Positions 41,818 to 51,300 of a stretch of DNA of 64,000 nt are shown here, piece after piece. Origin of the DNA: CBDCPI01 sp965220245. GTDB taxonomy: Bacteria; Chloroflexota; Dehalococcoidia; Lucifugimonadales; UBA3495. The translations under genes and the position numbers were made by a program. The notes under the pieces are model-generated. The model worked only from the letters and a program-made list of their open reading frames with translations. It did not search any database and was not told the origin of the DNA. Where the stretch lies: contig CBDCPI010000008.1 of assembly GCA_965220245.1 (NCBI GenBank), forward strand, positions 740,489-804,488, written 5' to 3'. How positions within the stretch are numbered: the stretch's first letter is position 1; each line of letters begins with the position of its first letter.

Positions 41818-44356
41818 CTATGAGGTAGTGTAAGTCCCTTTCAGGTTGGCTAAGGCTTGGGGGAACTCTTCCTGGCTGAAAACCAGCCGGAAAGTGCCTT
41901 TGGCCGGGCCTTCACAAACCTTCATCCTGCCGACGTTGAAAGCGCCTTCGAGGGTCTCGAACACCTTGCGTTTATACTCCGTGTCGGGGTTGCCTTTGAG
42001 GTGCTCGCCTTTGGTCTCGAATACCAGGACGTGGGGTTTACCCGCCGTGCTGCCGGCCATAGCGACAAAATCGGGCCAGATGCGTTCCTGTTTCCAACCC
42101 CGCAGGTAATAGTCCCCCTGCTGCCGCACTGCCACCCGGTGCCACCATTGCAACGCCTTCTGTTCATCCAGGTAGCGGGCGAAATTCCGCTCAAGGGCAG
42201 TATCGAACTGCTGCGTGTAAATCGGCTCAAACAGACTGAGTTGCGCCTGACGCCCATCGTTCCCCGTCATCAACCCGTAATCATCCGGGACCAAGATTTC
42301 GTAAGATTCCTTCATTCGGAAACTGGGTTGACCTGTCTCTAGGTCAAAGCGGACTTCCCTCTGGCGCAGCTTGTCCCGAAAAACCTTCTCAGCTCGCGAT
42401 TCCACTTCATCCTTGACATACTCGCGCAGGGCGTATGCCAGATAGGAACGCCGATCAAAGATTTGTCCGTCAGTTTCACCAGCCGACCGCAGCCGGTCTA
42501 CTAATCGCTGGACGATTCGGGCTGCCTGCCACGCATTGGGAGTCACATCAGCCAGGCGGCGGGCGAACCAGGATACCTTGATGGTTTTATCGATATGCAA
42601 TTCTTGTGAATCGTAGATAATCGGCGGCGTATCCCCAACGTCTACCGATGCAATTTGCCGTTTGACCGGGTCTGGTAGCGTGCCTTGGGGGTCTGGTTCC
42701 GTAATGGAGGCCCAATCAATGTGCGGCAGAATATGACGTTGATAATCCAGTTCAACCCAGGCGTCGCCATCCTTGTGGAGCACCACCGGCAGAAATATGT
42801 CCTTGCTCCGAAATTTCTCACGCCGTTGCACTGTGACGGGTCGCAAATTCGCCGACGCTGCTATCACCTCACCGCTCAGGCCCGACAGCCCTTCTTGCTC
42901 CAAACCATTTTTGACCTGCGTTACCGCGACGCTTACGTCGGTGTCCCAGCAATAAACGTAACACTGGTTCAGCGATTCCCGGCTGGTCAAGCGAGCATCG
43001 GGCTGCCGCAGCACCCGCCCCACCAGTTGGGTTATGGCTCGCTGCGCCTGGGTGTTGTCCAGCATCACCAGCACATAAGCAAAGGAGCAGTCCCAGCCCT
43101 CCATCAGGGCGTTCTTGGTAATTATCCATCGCACTGGCGAGAATTCGGACAGTAGATTTTCCCGCCCCAATTCATCATTGACGCTGGATTTTACCCGTAC
43201 AGCATCATCGGGGACTGCCAAGTTCAGAATGAGGTGATCGCGCACATCTTCGGCGTGGATATGTTCACCGTCTCTCTGGTCGTTTCCGGTGCGTTCCACG
43301 CGCACGACGGCGATGGGGCGGATGTAACGGCCTTCGCTGTTTTCCAAGGACCGAGCTTCGGATTCCAGACGGTCCAGACGCTCAGCGGCCTCGCTCAAGG
43401 TAGTATGCCAGTCCACGGTCTTATACGAGGACACCTCAACGGGCGTCTTTATCATCTGTTCTCTTTTCAGGTCAGTCCCTTCGATGTCAACCAGCAGATT
43501 GCTGATATCCTTGTTGGGTGTAGCTGACAGCTCGATAACCAAGCTGGGGTCAAGGCGGCTGACTTCACGGGCAAATTCTTCATTCCTGTCCCTGTTTTGG
43601 GAGCCATACGCTTTGTGGGCTTCATCCAAGCACTACCACAGGCCGCAACATCTTGAAAACATTGAACAGGCTTTGCTTGACCATACCGTCGGCAGAAGTA
43701 CGTTCCAAGTCGGGGTATTCATTCAGCAGCCTGCCATCGCCCAACACATCGTCGCTGTCGGGGAAAAAAGTAGGGTAACGCCCGGAATCCCGGAACATTT
43801 TCAAAAATTCCCGGTTCGTGTTCCGGCGCGCCGCGGGCAGGCTCAACAGCATCACGCACAAATAGTTGGCCGAGTCAGCAAGAGTAAAGGGGTCGTCTTT
43901 TTCCATGAACTTAACGCGCCCGCCACTGGCCCGCTCCAGCATTTGGCGGTAGGGATGCTCACGGTTCTTGAGGGCGGCTTTGGTCTGCTCATAAATAGCA
44001 TTCGTTGGGGTTATCCAAAGCGTCAGGCCGGTCTGACGGTTGAGCCGCTCCAGCGCGGCTGCGGCCAGCAAGGTCTTACCCCCGCCGGTGGGAACCTTAA
44101 AGCAAATATGCGGGACGGGCCGCCCGGCCTCGTCGGTGCGGTCAACATAAGCGCCAGCGCTGGCCGCTACGCCGCCGGATTGGGCCAACTGCTGCCAGGC
44201 GCTTTTGGGAAACTTGCCTATTTCGTCGGGAATGGGGACACCAGCCTGCTGCAATGCGCCGATAGCCGTTTCTGACTGCGCCCGCGCCTCTACCAGCGCA
44301 TCCCGCCAGCGAGCAAAGGATTCCAGTGCTCCGGCCTGGTAGTCTTTCAATTCCAT
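41818..44356 (-). pseudogene. res: Type III restriction endonuclease subunit (Res), frameshifted at the DEAH box
   Basis: The N-terminal frame (43622-44356) has the helicase Q/Walker A region ICFKVPTGGGKTLLAAAALE and ends ...LRPVVVLG. The second frame (41818-43629) resumes DEAHKAYGSQNRDRNEEFAR, has motif III IELSATPNK, motifs V/VI WIITKNALMEGWDCSFAYVL and AITQLVGRVLRQP, and a C-terminal nuclease region (HVLVFETKGEHLKGNPD). Joined, about 845 residues, a normal Res. One extra base in gtgcttggatgaa (about 43630) breaks the Asp-Glu-Ala-His box. Six base pairs follow mod. Restriction is lost if the frameshift is real. Confidence 0.85.
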
Positions 44357-44362
44357 ATCGCC

Positions 44363-46006
44363 CTATTGTCCGGTCCGGTACATTTCATAGGGCAATTGGC
44401 AAAAGGTGATGCCCATTGCCGTGAGTTCCCGCTGGACGATGTACTTGCCCGCCCCGAAAACTATGGCTTTTCTACCATCCTGACGGCTGGCGGCGCTTAT
44501 GCGCCTAGCCCGTTCTTCGTTCAGCATCGCTTCGCTGCTAGCCAAATAATCGGTGCTGGGTTCGTACAGCAGGTAGTAGTTTAGGCCGGAGTCGTTGTAA
44601 AACAGCCCGTCGTCGTTCCGGCGTCCGAGGCCGTCTTCGCCAACAGAGACGCCGGAGGTAGTATGTAACAGGTAGGCGGCCAGTGCCGGATAATCCGGCA
44701 ACGCCTCGCCCGTCAGCATGGCTTCCAAGTCGATGGGATCGCCCAACGTGCAGTAGGGGAAAGAGCCGCCCAAGCCCTCTCGCAAGGCGGCGTCGCGGGC
44801 TTCGGGAACGCCGTTGATGACCCGCCGCACGCGCTCGGCGGTGATGTTGTCGGCGTAGTCCTCGCACTCCACCAGGATAAACTTGCGGTTGCCGCCGTCT
44901 TCTTTGTTCAAGGCAAGAACGGCCTGGGCCGTGGTACCGCTGCCAGCGAAGGAGTCCAGGATGATGGAGTTTTCGTCCGCACCAATTTGTAAAATGCGGG
45001 AGATCAGCACAGATGGCTTTGCAGTATGAAAAATGCCCGCCCCTTCGTCAAACACTATCTGCAATTCCTGTGTCGCTGCTTGAGTATGTCCAACGTCGGC
45101 ATATTGCCAGATGGTTCTTGGTACGACCTTTTTGGCGTCTTTTAGAAATTTCTTAAAGCGCGGCTTAGAGTCTCGACTGGCTCCCCAATAGATCAGACCG
45201 TCTTGCTCATGTTGCTCGTACACTTCTCTACTATATGCCCATACCGCTGTTTCCTTCGGATATATCTCTGTTGCTGTGTTTGGATTAGTTATCGAATAGT
45301 ATAAATTTGGCCTTTCTTGGCGTGTTTTGTTGCATGTATATGTAGATGAATTCCAAGGGCCTCTCGGATCATTGTCTGGGTTTCTGTAATACCCTTTTTG
45401 CTTTTCAGTCATTGAGAGGCGGTTAGGTCGCCAAATTTCCTTGTTGTTGGCATACACAGCTATATACTCATGGTCATAGCTGAAATATTTCGCGTCGTTA
45501 GAAGGAGAGACTTTTTTCTGCCAAGTAATTGAGGTCACAAAATTCTCCTCCCCAAACACCTCGTCCATCAGCATCCGCAAATGGTGCTGTTCGTTGTCGT
45601 CAATAGACACAAAAATAACCCCGTCGTCGGAGAGCAACTCCTTGAGCAGATGCAGGCGGGGCCACATCATGCAGAGCCACTTGTCGTGGCGTTCCAGGTC
45701 CTCGCCATCAACGGGGCCGTTCTGTTTGAACCACTCCTTGAGCAGTGGGCTGTTTACCTTGTCGTTATAGGCCCAGCCTTCGTTGCCGGTGTTATAGGGC
45801 GGGTCGATATAGATGCACTTGACGCGGCCGGCGTAACGGGGGAGGAGGGCTTTAAGGGCGTAGAGATTGTCGCCGTGGATGATGAGGTTGTCGTCGGCGC
45901 CGGCCGGGTTCAGCGACTTGGATTCGTCGGCCACCAGCGGGCGGTAGGGGATGGTGAGGTGGTGAGCGTAGATGTGCTGCTTGCCTTTGAAATCCAGGGT
46001 AGGCAT
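44363..46006 (-). CDS. mod: Type III restriction-modification methyltransferase (Mod)
   Basis: 547 residues. Catalytic motif IV CIYIDPPYNTGNEGWAYND near residue 75, followed by DDGVIFVSIDDNEQHHLRML, and motif I late in the sequence in IILDSFAGSGTTAQAVLALN: order IV then I, the beta class typical of type III Mod (N6-adenine). The central variable part would carry the target-recognition domain. GAGGGGAGAT precedes the ATG. Intact, unlike res; it could persist as an orphan methyltransferase. Confidence 0.93.
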   Translation of the reverse strand: MPTLDFKGKQHIYAHHLTIPYRPLVADESKSLNPAGADDNLIIHGDNLYALKALLPRYAGRVKCIYIDPPYNTGNEGWAYNDKVNSPLLKEWFKQNGPVDGEDLERHDKWLCMMWPRLHLLKELLSDDGVIFVSIDDNEQHHLRMLMDEVFGEENFVTSITWQKKVSPSNDAKYFSYDHEYIAVYANNKEIWRPNRLSMTEKQKGYYRNPDNDPRGPWNSSTYTCNKTRQERPNLYYSITNPNTATEIYPKETAVWAYSREVYEQHEQDGLIYWGASRDSKPRFKKFLKDAKKVVPRTIWQYADVGHTQAATQELQIVFDEGAGIFHTAKPSVLISRILQIGADENSIILDSFAGSGTTAQAVLALNKEDGGNRKFILVECEDYADNITAERVRRVINGVPEARDAALREGLGGSFPYCTLGDPIDLEAMLTGEALPDYPALAAYLLHTTSGVSVGEDGLGRRNDDGLFYNDSGLNYYLLYEPSTDYLASSEAMLNEERARRISAASRQDGRKAIVFGAGKYIVQRELTAMGITFCQLPYEMYRTGQ

Positions 46007-46131
46007 ATCTCCCCTCGCCGGGCTGGCTGGCGGGGATATACTACACCATCCGGGTACAATTCTTCACCGTGACATAATGAGGCCCCAGATAGCTCCGAGG
46101 CCCTTGCCTTCCGACAGCCCCGCCGTCCTAG

Positions 46132-47589
46132 TATTACAACGACGGTTCAAGGAGGGACGTGTGGGGAGGCACGAAGGGCGGCTCGACGCTTGGCATGGGA
46201 GTGTCTGGCCCGCTCGTTGCATTCTTGCGTCTCCTCCAGCCACCGCAGCAGTTCAGCCGGCCCGAACCGTTCCCGGGGCAGCATCTCCCGCACCACCCGG
46301 TAGACCTGCGGTCTCGTGATCCGGGGCATCTTTTCCCCCCCAAGCCTGTTGCAGGCTCAGGAGAAACGCTCCGCCCAGCAGGCACAGGGCGACGTGATGA
46401 TGCCATCCCGCCCAGGTGCGGGTCTCGTACTCGTCCAGCCCCACGTTGCTCTTTTCCGTCTCGAACTCCGTTTCTATGCGCCACCGGGAGCCACCCACGT
46501 ATGCCAGGGTCTCCAGGGGAGTATCCTCCGGATCGTTGGACAGGTAGTAGCGGGGCTCGCTGCCGTCCAGGTTCCGGCGGTAAATGGCCCAGTGGATTTC
46601 GCCAGGCTTCCGCCTGCTGGTTGGACGCACCCTCTGAGCGCTGAACAGGTAGCTGCGGGGACCCTGGCTTCCCTCGGCCACCGTAATCTCACGCCAGGCC
46701 TCCTCCGGCAATTCATCGCTGCGCTGCTCCATGGTCCGGCGCTGACCGTCTCGCAACTTGGGTTTGCGGGGACGCCCGAATCCCTGATGCTCCGGCCTGG
46801 TCCAGGCTGGCTCCAGCGGCCAGACCGTGGTGCCGCCGGGAACGTCCAGCACGTAGCGCATCCCCAGCGCCGCCAGTCCCTCACGGAAGGACGGCGACAT
46901 CCCGAAGGCGTCGTCCCCCGCAACCCATCCGGCCCTCAGATGTCCCCGCTCCAAGGCCCGCTCCACCATCTTCAGCGCCAATTGGGTCTTCGACTGGTAG
47001 CCCTGCCTCTCCTCCGGAACCCCCGCCGCCTCACACCGGTCTTGGTCCGAGGTCCAGCTCTCCGGCAGATAAAGCCGTTTGTCCACCAGGGCCCGTCCCA
47101 GCGGGCTGACGTAGGCGAGGAACATTCCGGCCTGGCAGCTGGCCACCTTGCCCAGCCTCCCGCAATACTGACGGGCCACTCCCACGGACTTCCTGCCCTG
47201 CTTCGGGAAGTCGCTGCCGTCCAGCACCCACACCGCATCCGGATGTCCCAGCCGGGGTCCCAAGTACTCTTGAAGGCGTCCTATGACTGTGTCGTCATCC
47301 CAGGGGGATTCAGCGAGAAACCGCTGCATCACCCTGGCTGACGCCGGAACCGTCTCCGACAGATTCTCGGCGTTGCGCCGCTCCCCGGACTGTACCAGGA
47401 GAGCCTGGAGGTAATGGCGGCTGTGGTCCCGCGCTTCCCTGCGGCCAAACAGCGGAGCGAAGTAAGCGTGAAAATCCTGAAAGGTCCCGTACACCTGCTC
47501 GAAAACCGCAGCATCCACTTCCCTGCCTCACTTGCCCAAGCCTTCCCCAACTACCCCGTCATCCTAGCATCCCAACCGTCGTTGTAATA
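46132..47589. mobile_element. IS701-family insertion sequence
   Basis: 1,458 bp. Terminal inverted repeats TATTACAACGACGGTT (46132-46147) and its exact complement (47574-47589), flanked by CTAG on both sides (46128-46131 and 47590-47593). A 4-bp YTAR-type target duplication is the habit of IS701, and CTAG fits. One transposase gene on the minus strand. It lies between mod and a partial duplicate of the D-aminoacylase 3' end. Confidence 0.9.
46147..47518 (-). CDS. IS701-family transposase with apparent frameshift in a G7A4 run
   Basis: The first frame (GTG 47518 to 46253, 421 codons) carries the DDE catalytic parts: WVLDGSDFPKQGRKSVGVAR, AGWVAGDDAFGMSPSFREGL, and WRIETEFETEKSNVGLDEYE. After LLSLQQAWG it meets GGGGGGGAAAAG (46331-46341 on the plus strand). 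With six G the sequence continues EKMPRITRPQVYRVVREMLP...RFGPAELLRWLEETQECNER, the expected end, and stops at 46147 inside the terminal repeat. With seven G it ends in an unrelated tail. Sequence error, inactivating slip or productive slippage are all possible. Confidence 0.8.
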
Positions 47590-47605
47590 CTAGCGGCCCG
47601 AGTGT

Positions 47606-47654
47606 TAGTCCCTTCCGTTGCGCAAGAGCCTGTCCGGCATGGCTCCCGGTTGCT
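47606..47654. repeat. Partial duplicate of the D-aminoacylase 3' end
   Basis: Nearly identical to 48134-48183 (shared core gttgcgcaagagcctg, then ccggcatggctcccg). Both encode M-P-x-R-L-L-R-N-G at the end of an amidohydrolase on the minus strand. The two copies bracket the small gene at 47663-47978. Confidence 0.7.
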
Positions 47655-47662
47655 TGGCAATT

Positions 47663-47978
47663 CTAATCAGGTCGCGCGGGTTCACGATACTGGCTCGCGA
47701 AGAGTTCTTCCCACTCGGACTTTTCTATGAACGACTTGCCGGGGACGCTGGTCACTCCCATTTCCAACAGCGCCGGACGTATGTGACGGACCAGACTAAG
47801 GGTCCAGCCGGTCCTGGTCTCCGTCGAATACGATGTAAATGTTCAGGTATTCTTCGTCGTCATGGTCGAATTTGGGTTCTACGATAATTGGGTCGAACAC
47901 GAATTCATCTTTGAACCGTTCGGTCAGAAGCTCTCTGACGATGTCGGCGACTTTATCGGTCACTTCCTTTGCTATCAT
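47663..47978 (-). pseudogene. Conserved small acidic protein, one-base frameshift
   Basis: ATG 47978 with AGGAGG upstream. The frame reads MIAKEVTDKVADIVRELLTE, then EPKFDHDDEEYLNIYIVFDG, stopping after RLDP at 47796. Removing one T at about 47799 continues SLVRHIRPALLEMGVTSVPG, then KSFIEKSEWEELF, to a stop at 47663: about 104 residues in total. I recognise the D-E-Y-L-x-I-Y-I-V-F-D-G-D and S-F-I-E-K-S-E-W pattern as a recurrent uncharacterised family but know no function. It is bracketed by the duplicated aminoacylase 3' ends. Confidence 0.6.
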
Positions 47979-48042
47979 GGTAAAGCCTCCTGATTTGTGC
48001 ATAGTACCATACAGGGGTGCAATCGATGTAGAAAAGAGAAGA

Positions 48043-48064
48043 GGCCGCAGAAATTTCTGCGGCC
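48043..48064 (-). terminator. Palindromic intrinsic terminator of the D-aminoacylase gene
   Basis: Perfect palindrome GGCCGCAGAAA/TTTCTGCGGCC. On the minus strand it is followed by TCTTCTCTTTTC, a T-rich tail, 70-90 bp after the stop of the D-aminoacylase gene. Confidence 0.75.
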
Positions 48065-48132
48065 CCGACATTCCGGGTTGATGCGGCGCATGGCCGCGCT
48101 CTCCTACTCATGGGCAGGCGGGAAGGGTTTCT

Positions 48133-49872
48133 TTAGCCCTTCCCGTTGCGCAAGAGCCTGCCCGGCATGGCTCCCGTTGGCTCGCCGTCTTCAAAGGTAA
48201 TTTCGCCGTTCACCATGGTCCAGCGGTACCCTTTGGACTTCTGCACCCGCCGCCACTCGTCACCGGGCAAGTCATAGAGGACCTCGGAGGGCAGCACTTC
48301 CAGCTTATCCAAGTCGTACACCACGATGTCCGCCGGCGCTCCCTCACGGATAAAGCCGCGGTCCTTGAACCCGCCAAAGTGGGCCGGCAGGTAGCTCAGC
48401 TTGTAGTGAATCTCCTCCAGGCTCACCGCCTCCTCTTCCCGGACCAGCCAGATCAAGTGCTCGGTCGGGAAGCTGCCGTTGGAAAGGAACTTGACGTGGG
48501 CGCCGCCGTCGGATAGCCCGGCAATCACGTGGGGCGAGTGGATCACCTCTGCCGTGTATTGCGGATTATCCCGGGTCTGGTAAACCAAGAACTCGGTCTT
48601 CAAGTCGTCCGCCACCACCAAGTCAAACAGCGCATCTACGATGTGCTTGCCTTCCTTCTCGGCAATGTCGTCGACGGTCATACCTTCGTAGTGGTCGAAT
48701 TCGGGGTTGCCCACTTCCTCGACAACCAAGCCGCCCACGCCGCCGCGGATGTTGACCCCAGTCCGGACGCCGGCGTCCCAGTCCTCGCGTATCTTGTTCC
48801 GCAACTCCGGGGCCTGCATCAAGGCCTTACGCTCTGCCGGGGTCCCCATCGTCACCGCGCGCCAAGAGGGCACGTCATCGAACAGGTTGTAGTCCTCAAA
48901 GGTGAACTCCTGGCCGCCCCGGTTGGTGGAACCCTGGCCATACACCTTGAGCCCTCTCCGGGCACAGTCCTCCAGCCAGCGAAGATTGTCCCGGTGCAGC
49001 TCGACATTGCGGGAATCAGCCTGCACCGTCTGGTAGAGGACGGGCCGGCCGCTTACCTCTGCCACCTGTTCATACAGCTTCCGGGACTGGGTTGCCGCAT
49101 ACTCACCCCGCCCGTCGCCTTGGGCGCGGTAAGACAGCTCCACGAAGCCCTCGTCACGCTCGCCCAGCACCTTGGCAAAGGCGAGGACCTCCTCGTCCGT
49201 CATCAGGTCGGTAATCATGGGCGTCCCGTCATAGTCCAACTGGGCATTGCCGCCCTCTTCAGAGCCCGGTCGGACCTGAGCCGACCAGCCGCAGGCCCCG
49301 GCGTCCATCGCCTCATGCACTATCCGGCACATCTCCCGCATTTCCGCCTCGGTGGGCCGCCGCTTCTTGGCTTCGTCCCACCCCATTACCCAGCCGTACA
49401 CCGGCGTCAGCGCCACGTAGCTGATGACGTTGATTCCCTTGGGGGTGCGGTCTAGGGTATCCAAGAAATCGGGGAAGCTCACCCAGTCCCACGACATTCC
49501 CTCCTTCATCGCGTTGAAGGGGATGGCCTCGGTGCGGGTCAGCGCCAGCATTGCCCGGTCCTGGTTCTCTATGCGACACGGGGCGAAACCGAAACCGCAG
49601 TTACCGATGACCACCGAGGTCACGCCGTGCCAGCCCGATACCGTGCAGTAAGGGTCCCACTGGATCTGGGCATCATAGTGCGTGTGGAGGTCAACAAAGC
49701 CGGGGGCGACAATAGAGTCTTTGGCGTCCAGCACCTTGGCGGCGGTGCTGCCGTTCAGGCCGCCAATCTTGGCGACTTTCCCGTCCTTGATGGCTATGTC
49801 GCTCTTATAGCGCGGTGTGCGCAGACCGTCGACAACCGTGCCTCCCTTGATGATGATGTCATACTCAGCCAA
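48133..49872 (-). CDS. N-acyl-D-amino-acid deacylase-like amidohydrolase
   Basis: 579 residues. DIIIKGGTVVDGLRTPRYKS opens the amidohydrolase beta-sandwich; VDLHTHYDAQIQWDPYCTVS has the H-x-H metal site; GVTSVVIGNCGFGFAPCR follows; LSDGGAHVKFLSNGSFPTEH near residue 445 holds the catalytic Asp (S-D-G); the end is MPGRLLRNGKG. D-aminoacylase/dihydroorotase-like subfamily; substrate unknown. TTG at 49872 is preferred since AGAGGTGA precedes it. Divergent from the PTE-like gene. Confidence 0.88.
   Translation of the reverse strand: MAEYDIIIKGGTVVDGLRTPRYKSDIAIKDGKVAKIGGLNGSTAAKVLDAKDSIVAPGFVDLHTHYDAQIQWDPYCTVSGWHGVTSVVIGNCGFGFAPCRIENQDRAMLALTRTEAIPFNAMKEGMSWDWVSFPDFLDTLDRTPKGINVISYVALTPVYGWVMGWDEAKKRRPTEAEMREMCRIVHEAMDAGACGWSAQVRPGSEEGGNAQLDYDGTPMITDLMTDEEVLAFAKVLGERDEGFVELSYRAQGDGRGEYAATQSRKLYEQVAEVSGRPVLYQTVQADSRNVELHRDNLRWLEDCARRGLKVYGQGSTNRGGQEFTFEDYNLFDDVPSWRAVTMGTPAERKALMQAPELRNKIREDWDAGVRTGVNIRGGVGGLVVEEVGNPEFDHYEGMTVDDIAEKEGKHIVDALFDLVVADDLKTEFLVYQTRDNPQYTAEVIHSPHVIAGLSDGGAHVKFLSNGSFPTEHLIWLVREEEAVSLEEIHYKLSYLPAHFGGFKDRGFIREGAPADIVVYDLDKLEVLPSEVLYDLPGDEWRRVQKSKGYRWTMVNGEITFEDGEPTGAMPGRLLRNGKG
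48134..48183. repeat. 3' end of the D-aminoacylase gene duplicated at 47606
   Basis: Partner of the direct repeat at 47606-47654, inside the last codons of the amidohydrolase gene. Confidence 0.65.
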
Positions 49873-50158
49873 GATGTCACCTCTCAATATAGGTTACGCT
49901 GACCGGGATATGAATTTATGCCAAACAGAGTATATATCCTCCAATTTCTTATGTCAATCGTTTGTATACGTTGCTGTAGTGTGGTAATTCGTAGTAGTTA
50001 GTAATAAATCCGCGCACATCCGACATCCAAGCGTCGAGAGGTGGCAAATGAAGGGATGGGCAAGTATCGTAAAGCCGCCAACCAACGGGCGGTGCCTTAT
50101 CCCTGAAAATGAAAAGGTCCTGACTGACTTTGCAATCGTCCCGGTTTACCTTGGTGTA

Positions 50159-50184
50159 GAATATCCGGTATGTCCCGGATATTC
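50159..50184. promoter_or_regulatory. Inverted-repeat operator candidate before the PTE-like gene
   Basis: GAATATCCGG, six bases, CCGGATATTC: perfect 10-bp arms ending 40 bp before the ATG at 50225. Position and symmetry suit a dimeric repressor site. The regulator is not in view. Confidence 0.5.
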
Positions 50185-50224
50185 CGCCCCTTCATCCACA
50201 GAAGTTTCGACAGGAGAGACCAAG

Positions 50225-51175
50225 ATGGCACAGGTCAATACCGTGCTCGGGCCGGTTGACACCACCGGCCTGGGGTTCACCCTCAGCCACGAACACATTA
50301 CTCTTGGCGCGGCCGGAACTGCCGCCACCTATCCCGGCTTTCAGGACCGCCAAGCCATTATCGACGCCGCCAGCGAGGCCCTAATCGAGGCCTACCAGGG
50401 CGGTGTGCGCACTATTATCGACGTTACCACCTTGGACTTGGGACGCGACGTGGCGGTGATGCAAGAGGTAAGCCGCCGTTCCGGCGTCCACGTCATTCCC
50501 TGTACCGGAAACCATTTGGCGGTGCCCCGGATTTTTTGGGGAGCGCCGGTTGACCGGGTCGCCGGCCTGTTCATCAAGGAGATCGAGCAGGGCATCGAGG
50601 ACAGCGGCGTCAAGGCGGGCATCATCAAGGTTGCCAGCGACCGCGGCGGCGTGACTGCCAACGAGGAGACGGTGCTCCGCGCCGCCGCCCGCGCCTGCAA
50701 GGCCACCGGCATTCGGATTAGTACCCATACCTGGTCGCCCGACCGGGTTGGTGAAGAGCAGGTGCGGATTCTCAAAGAAGAGGGTGTCGATCTGAATCTC
50801 GTCTACGTTGGGCACAGCAACGACGACACCGATGTTGGCTACCTCACAGGGCTGCTGGAAGAGGGGGTCTGGCTGGGGTTGGACCGCTATCCGGGCGGAC
50901 GGGTGCCCGGCACTCCCAAATGGGAGGAACGCACCACCGTAGTGAAGCAGCTAATCGATGCCGGTTGGGCCCACCGGCTGATGCTATCCCACGACCATGC
51001 TACCCCGGCAGTGCAGCCCTCGGAGGAACTGCGGCTTGAGCGAGAGCAGTTCAATCCCGACGGCTACCTATTTATCACCCGCAACGTGCTGCCCCGGCTC
51101 TTGGAGTTGGGGGCAACCGACGCTGACGTTCAAGCCATCATGGTAGATAACCCCCGCCGGTTTTTTGAGGATTGA
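50225..51175 (+). CDS. Phosphotriesterase-family hydrolase (PTE/lactonase-like)
   Basis: 316 residues, TIM-barrel metallohydrolase. Metal-site landmarks: GFTLSHEHITLG (H-x-H), GIIKVASDRGGVT (bridging Lys position), GIRISTHTW and LVYVGHSNDDTD (His ligands), and LMLSHDHATPAV (catalytic Asp). Family members are lactonases or phosphotriesterases; the natural substrate is likely a lactone or ester. ATG 50225 follows ACAGGAGAG; the frame is open to 50048 but begins in promoter-like sequence. Confidence 0.9.
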   Translation: MAQVNTVLGPVDTTGLGFTLSHEHITLGAAGTAATYPGFQDRQAIIDAASEALIEAYQGGVRTIIDVTTLDLGRDVAVMQEVSRRSGVHVIPCTGNHLAVPRIFWGAPVDRVAGLFIKEIEQGIEDSGVKAGIIKVASDRGGVTANEETVLRAAARACKATGIRISTHTWSPDRVGEEQVRILKEEGVDLNLVYVGHSNDDTDVGYLTGLLEEGVWLGLDRYPGGRVPGTPKWEERTTVVKQLIDAGWAHRLMLSHDHATPAVQPSEELRLEREQFNPDGYLFITRNVLPRLLELGATDADVQAIMVDNPRRFFED

Positions 51176-51300
51176 GAGGCTTGCACATTCCAGAAGGATT
51201 GGTGCGCCATGCGATTTGAGAACGAATATTAACTGGAACGGCATGTCTGGAAGGCAGTCAGTCCAGTGGCCGCAGCGTATTTTGATGGTAGAATAACAGC

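Noticed and set aside
43622..43640. In-frame UGA at the break of res considered as selenocysteine
   Set aside because: Reading through the UGA gives nonsense (SPQSVWLPKQ) and another stop; the helicase continues only in a different frame, so this is a frameshift.
48529..49455. 308-codon plus-strand open frame opposite the D-aminoacylase gene
   Set aside because: Antisense shadow without any motif, while the minus strand has complete amidohydrolase motifs.
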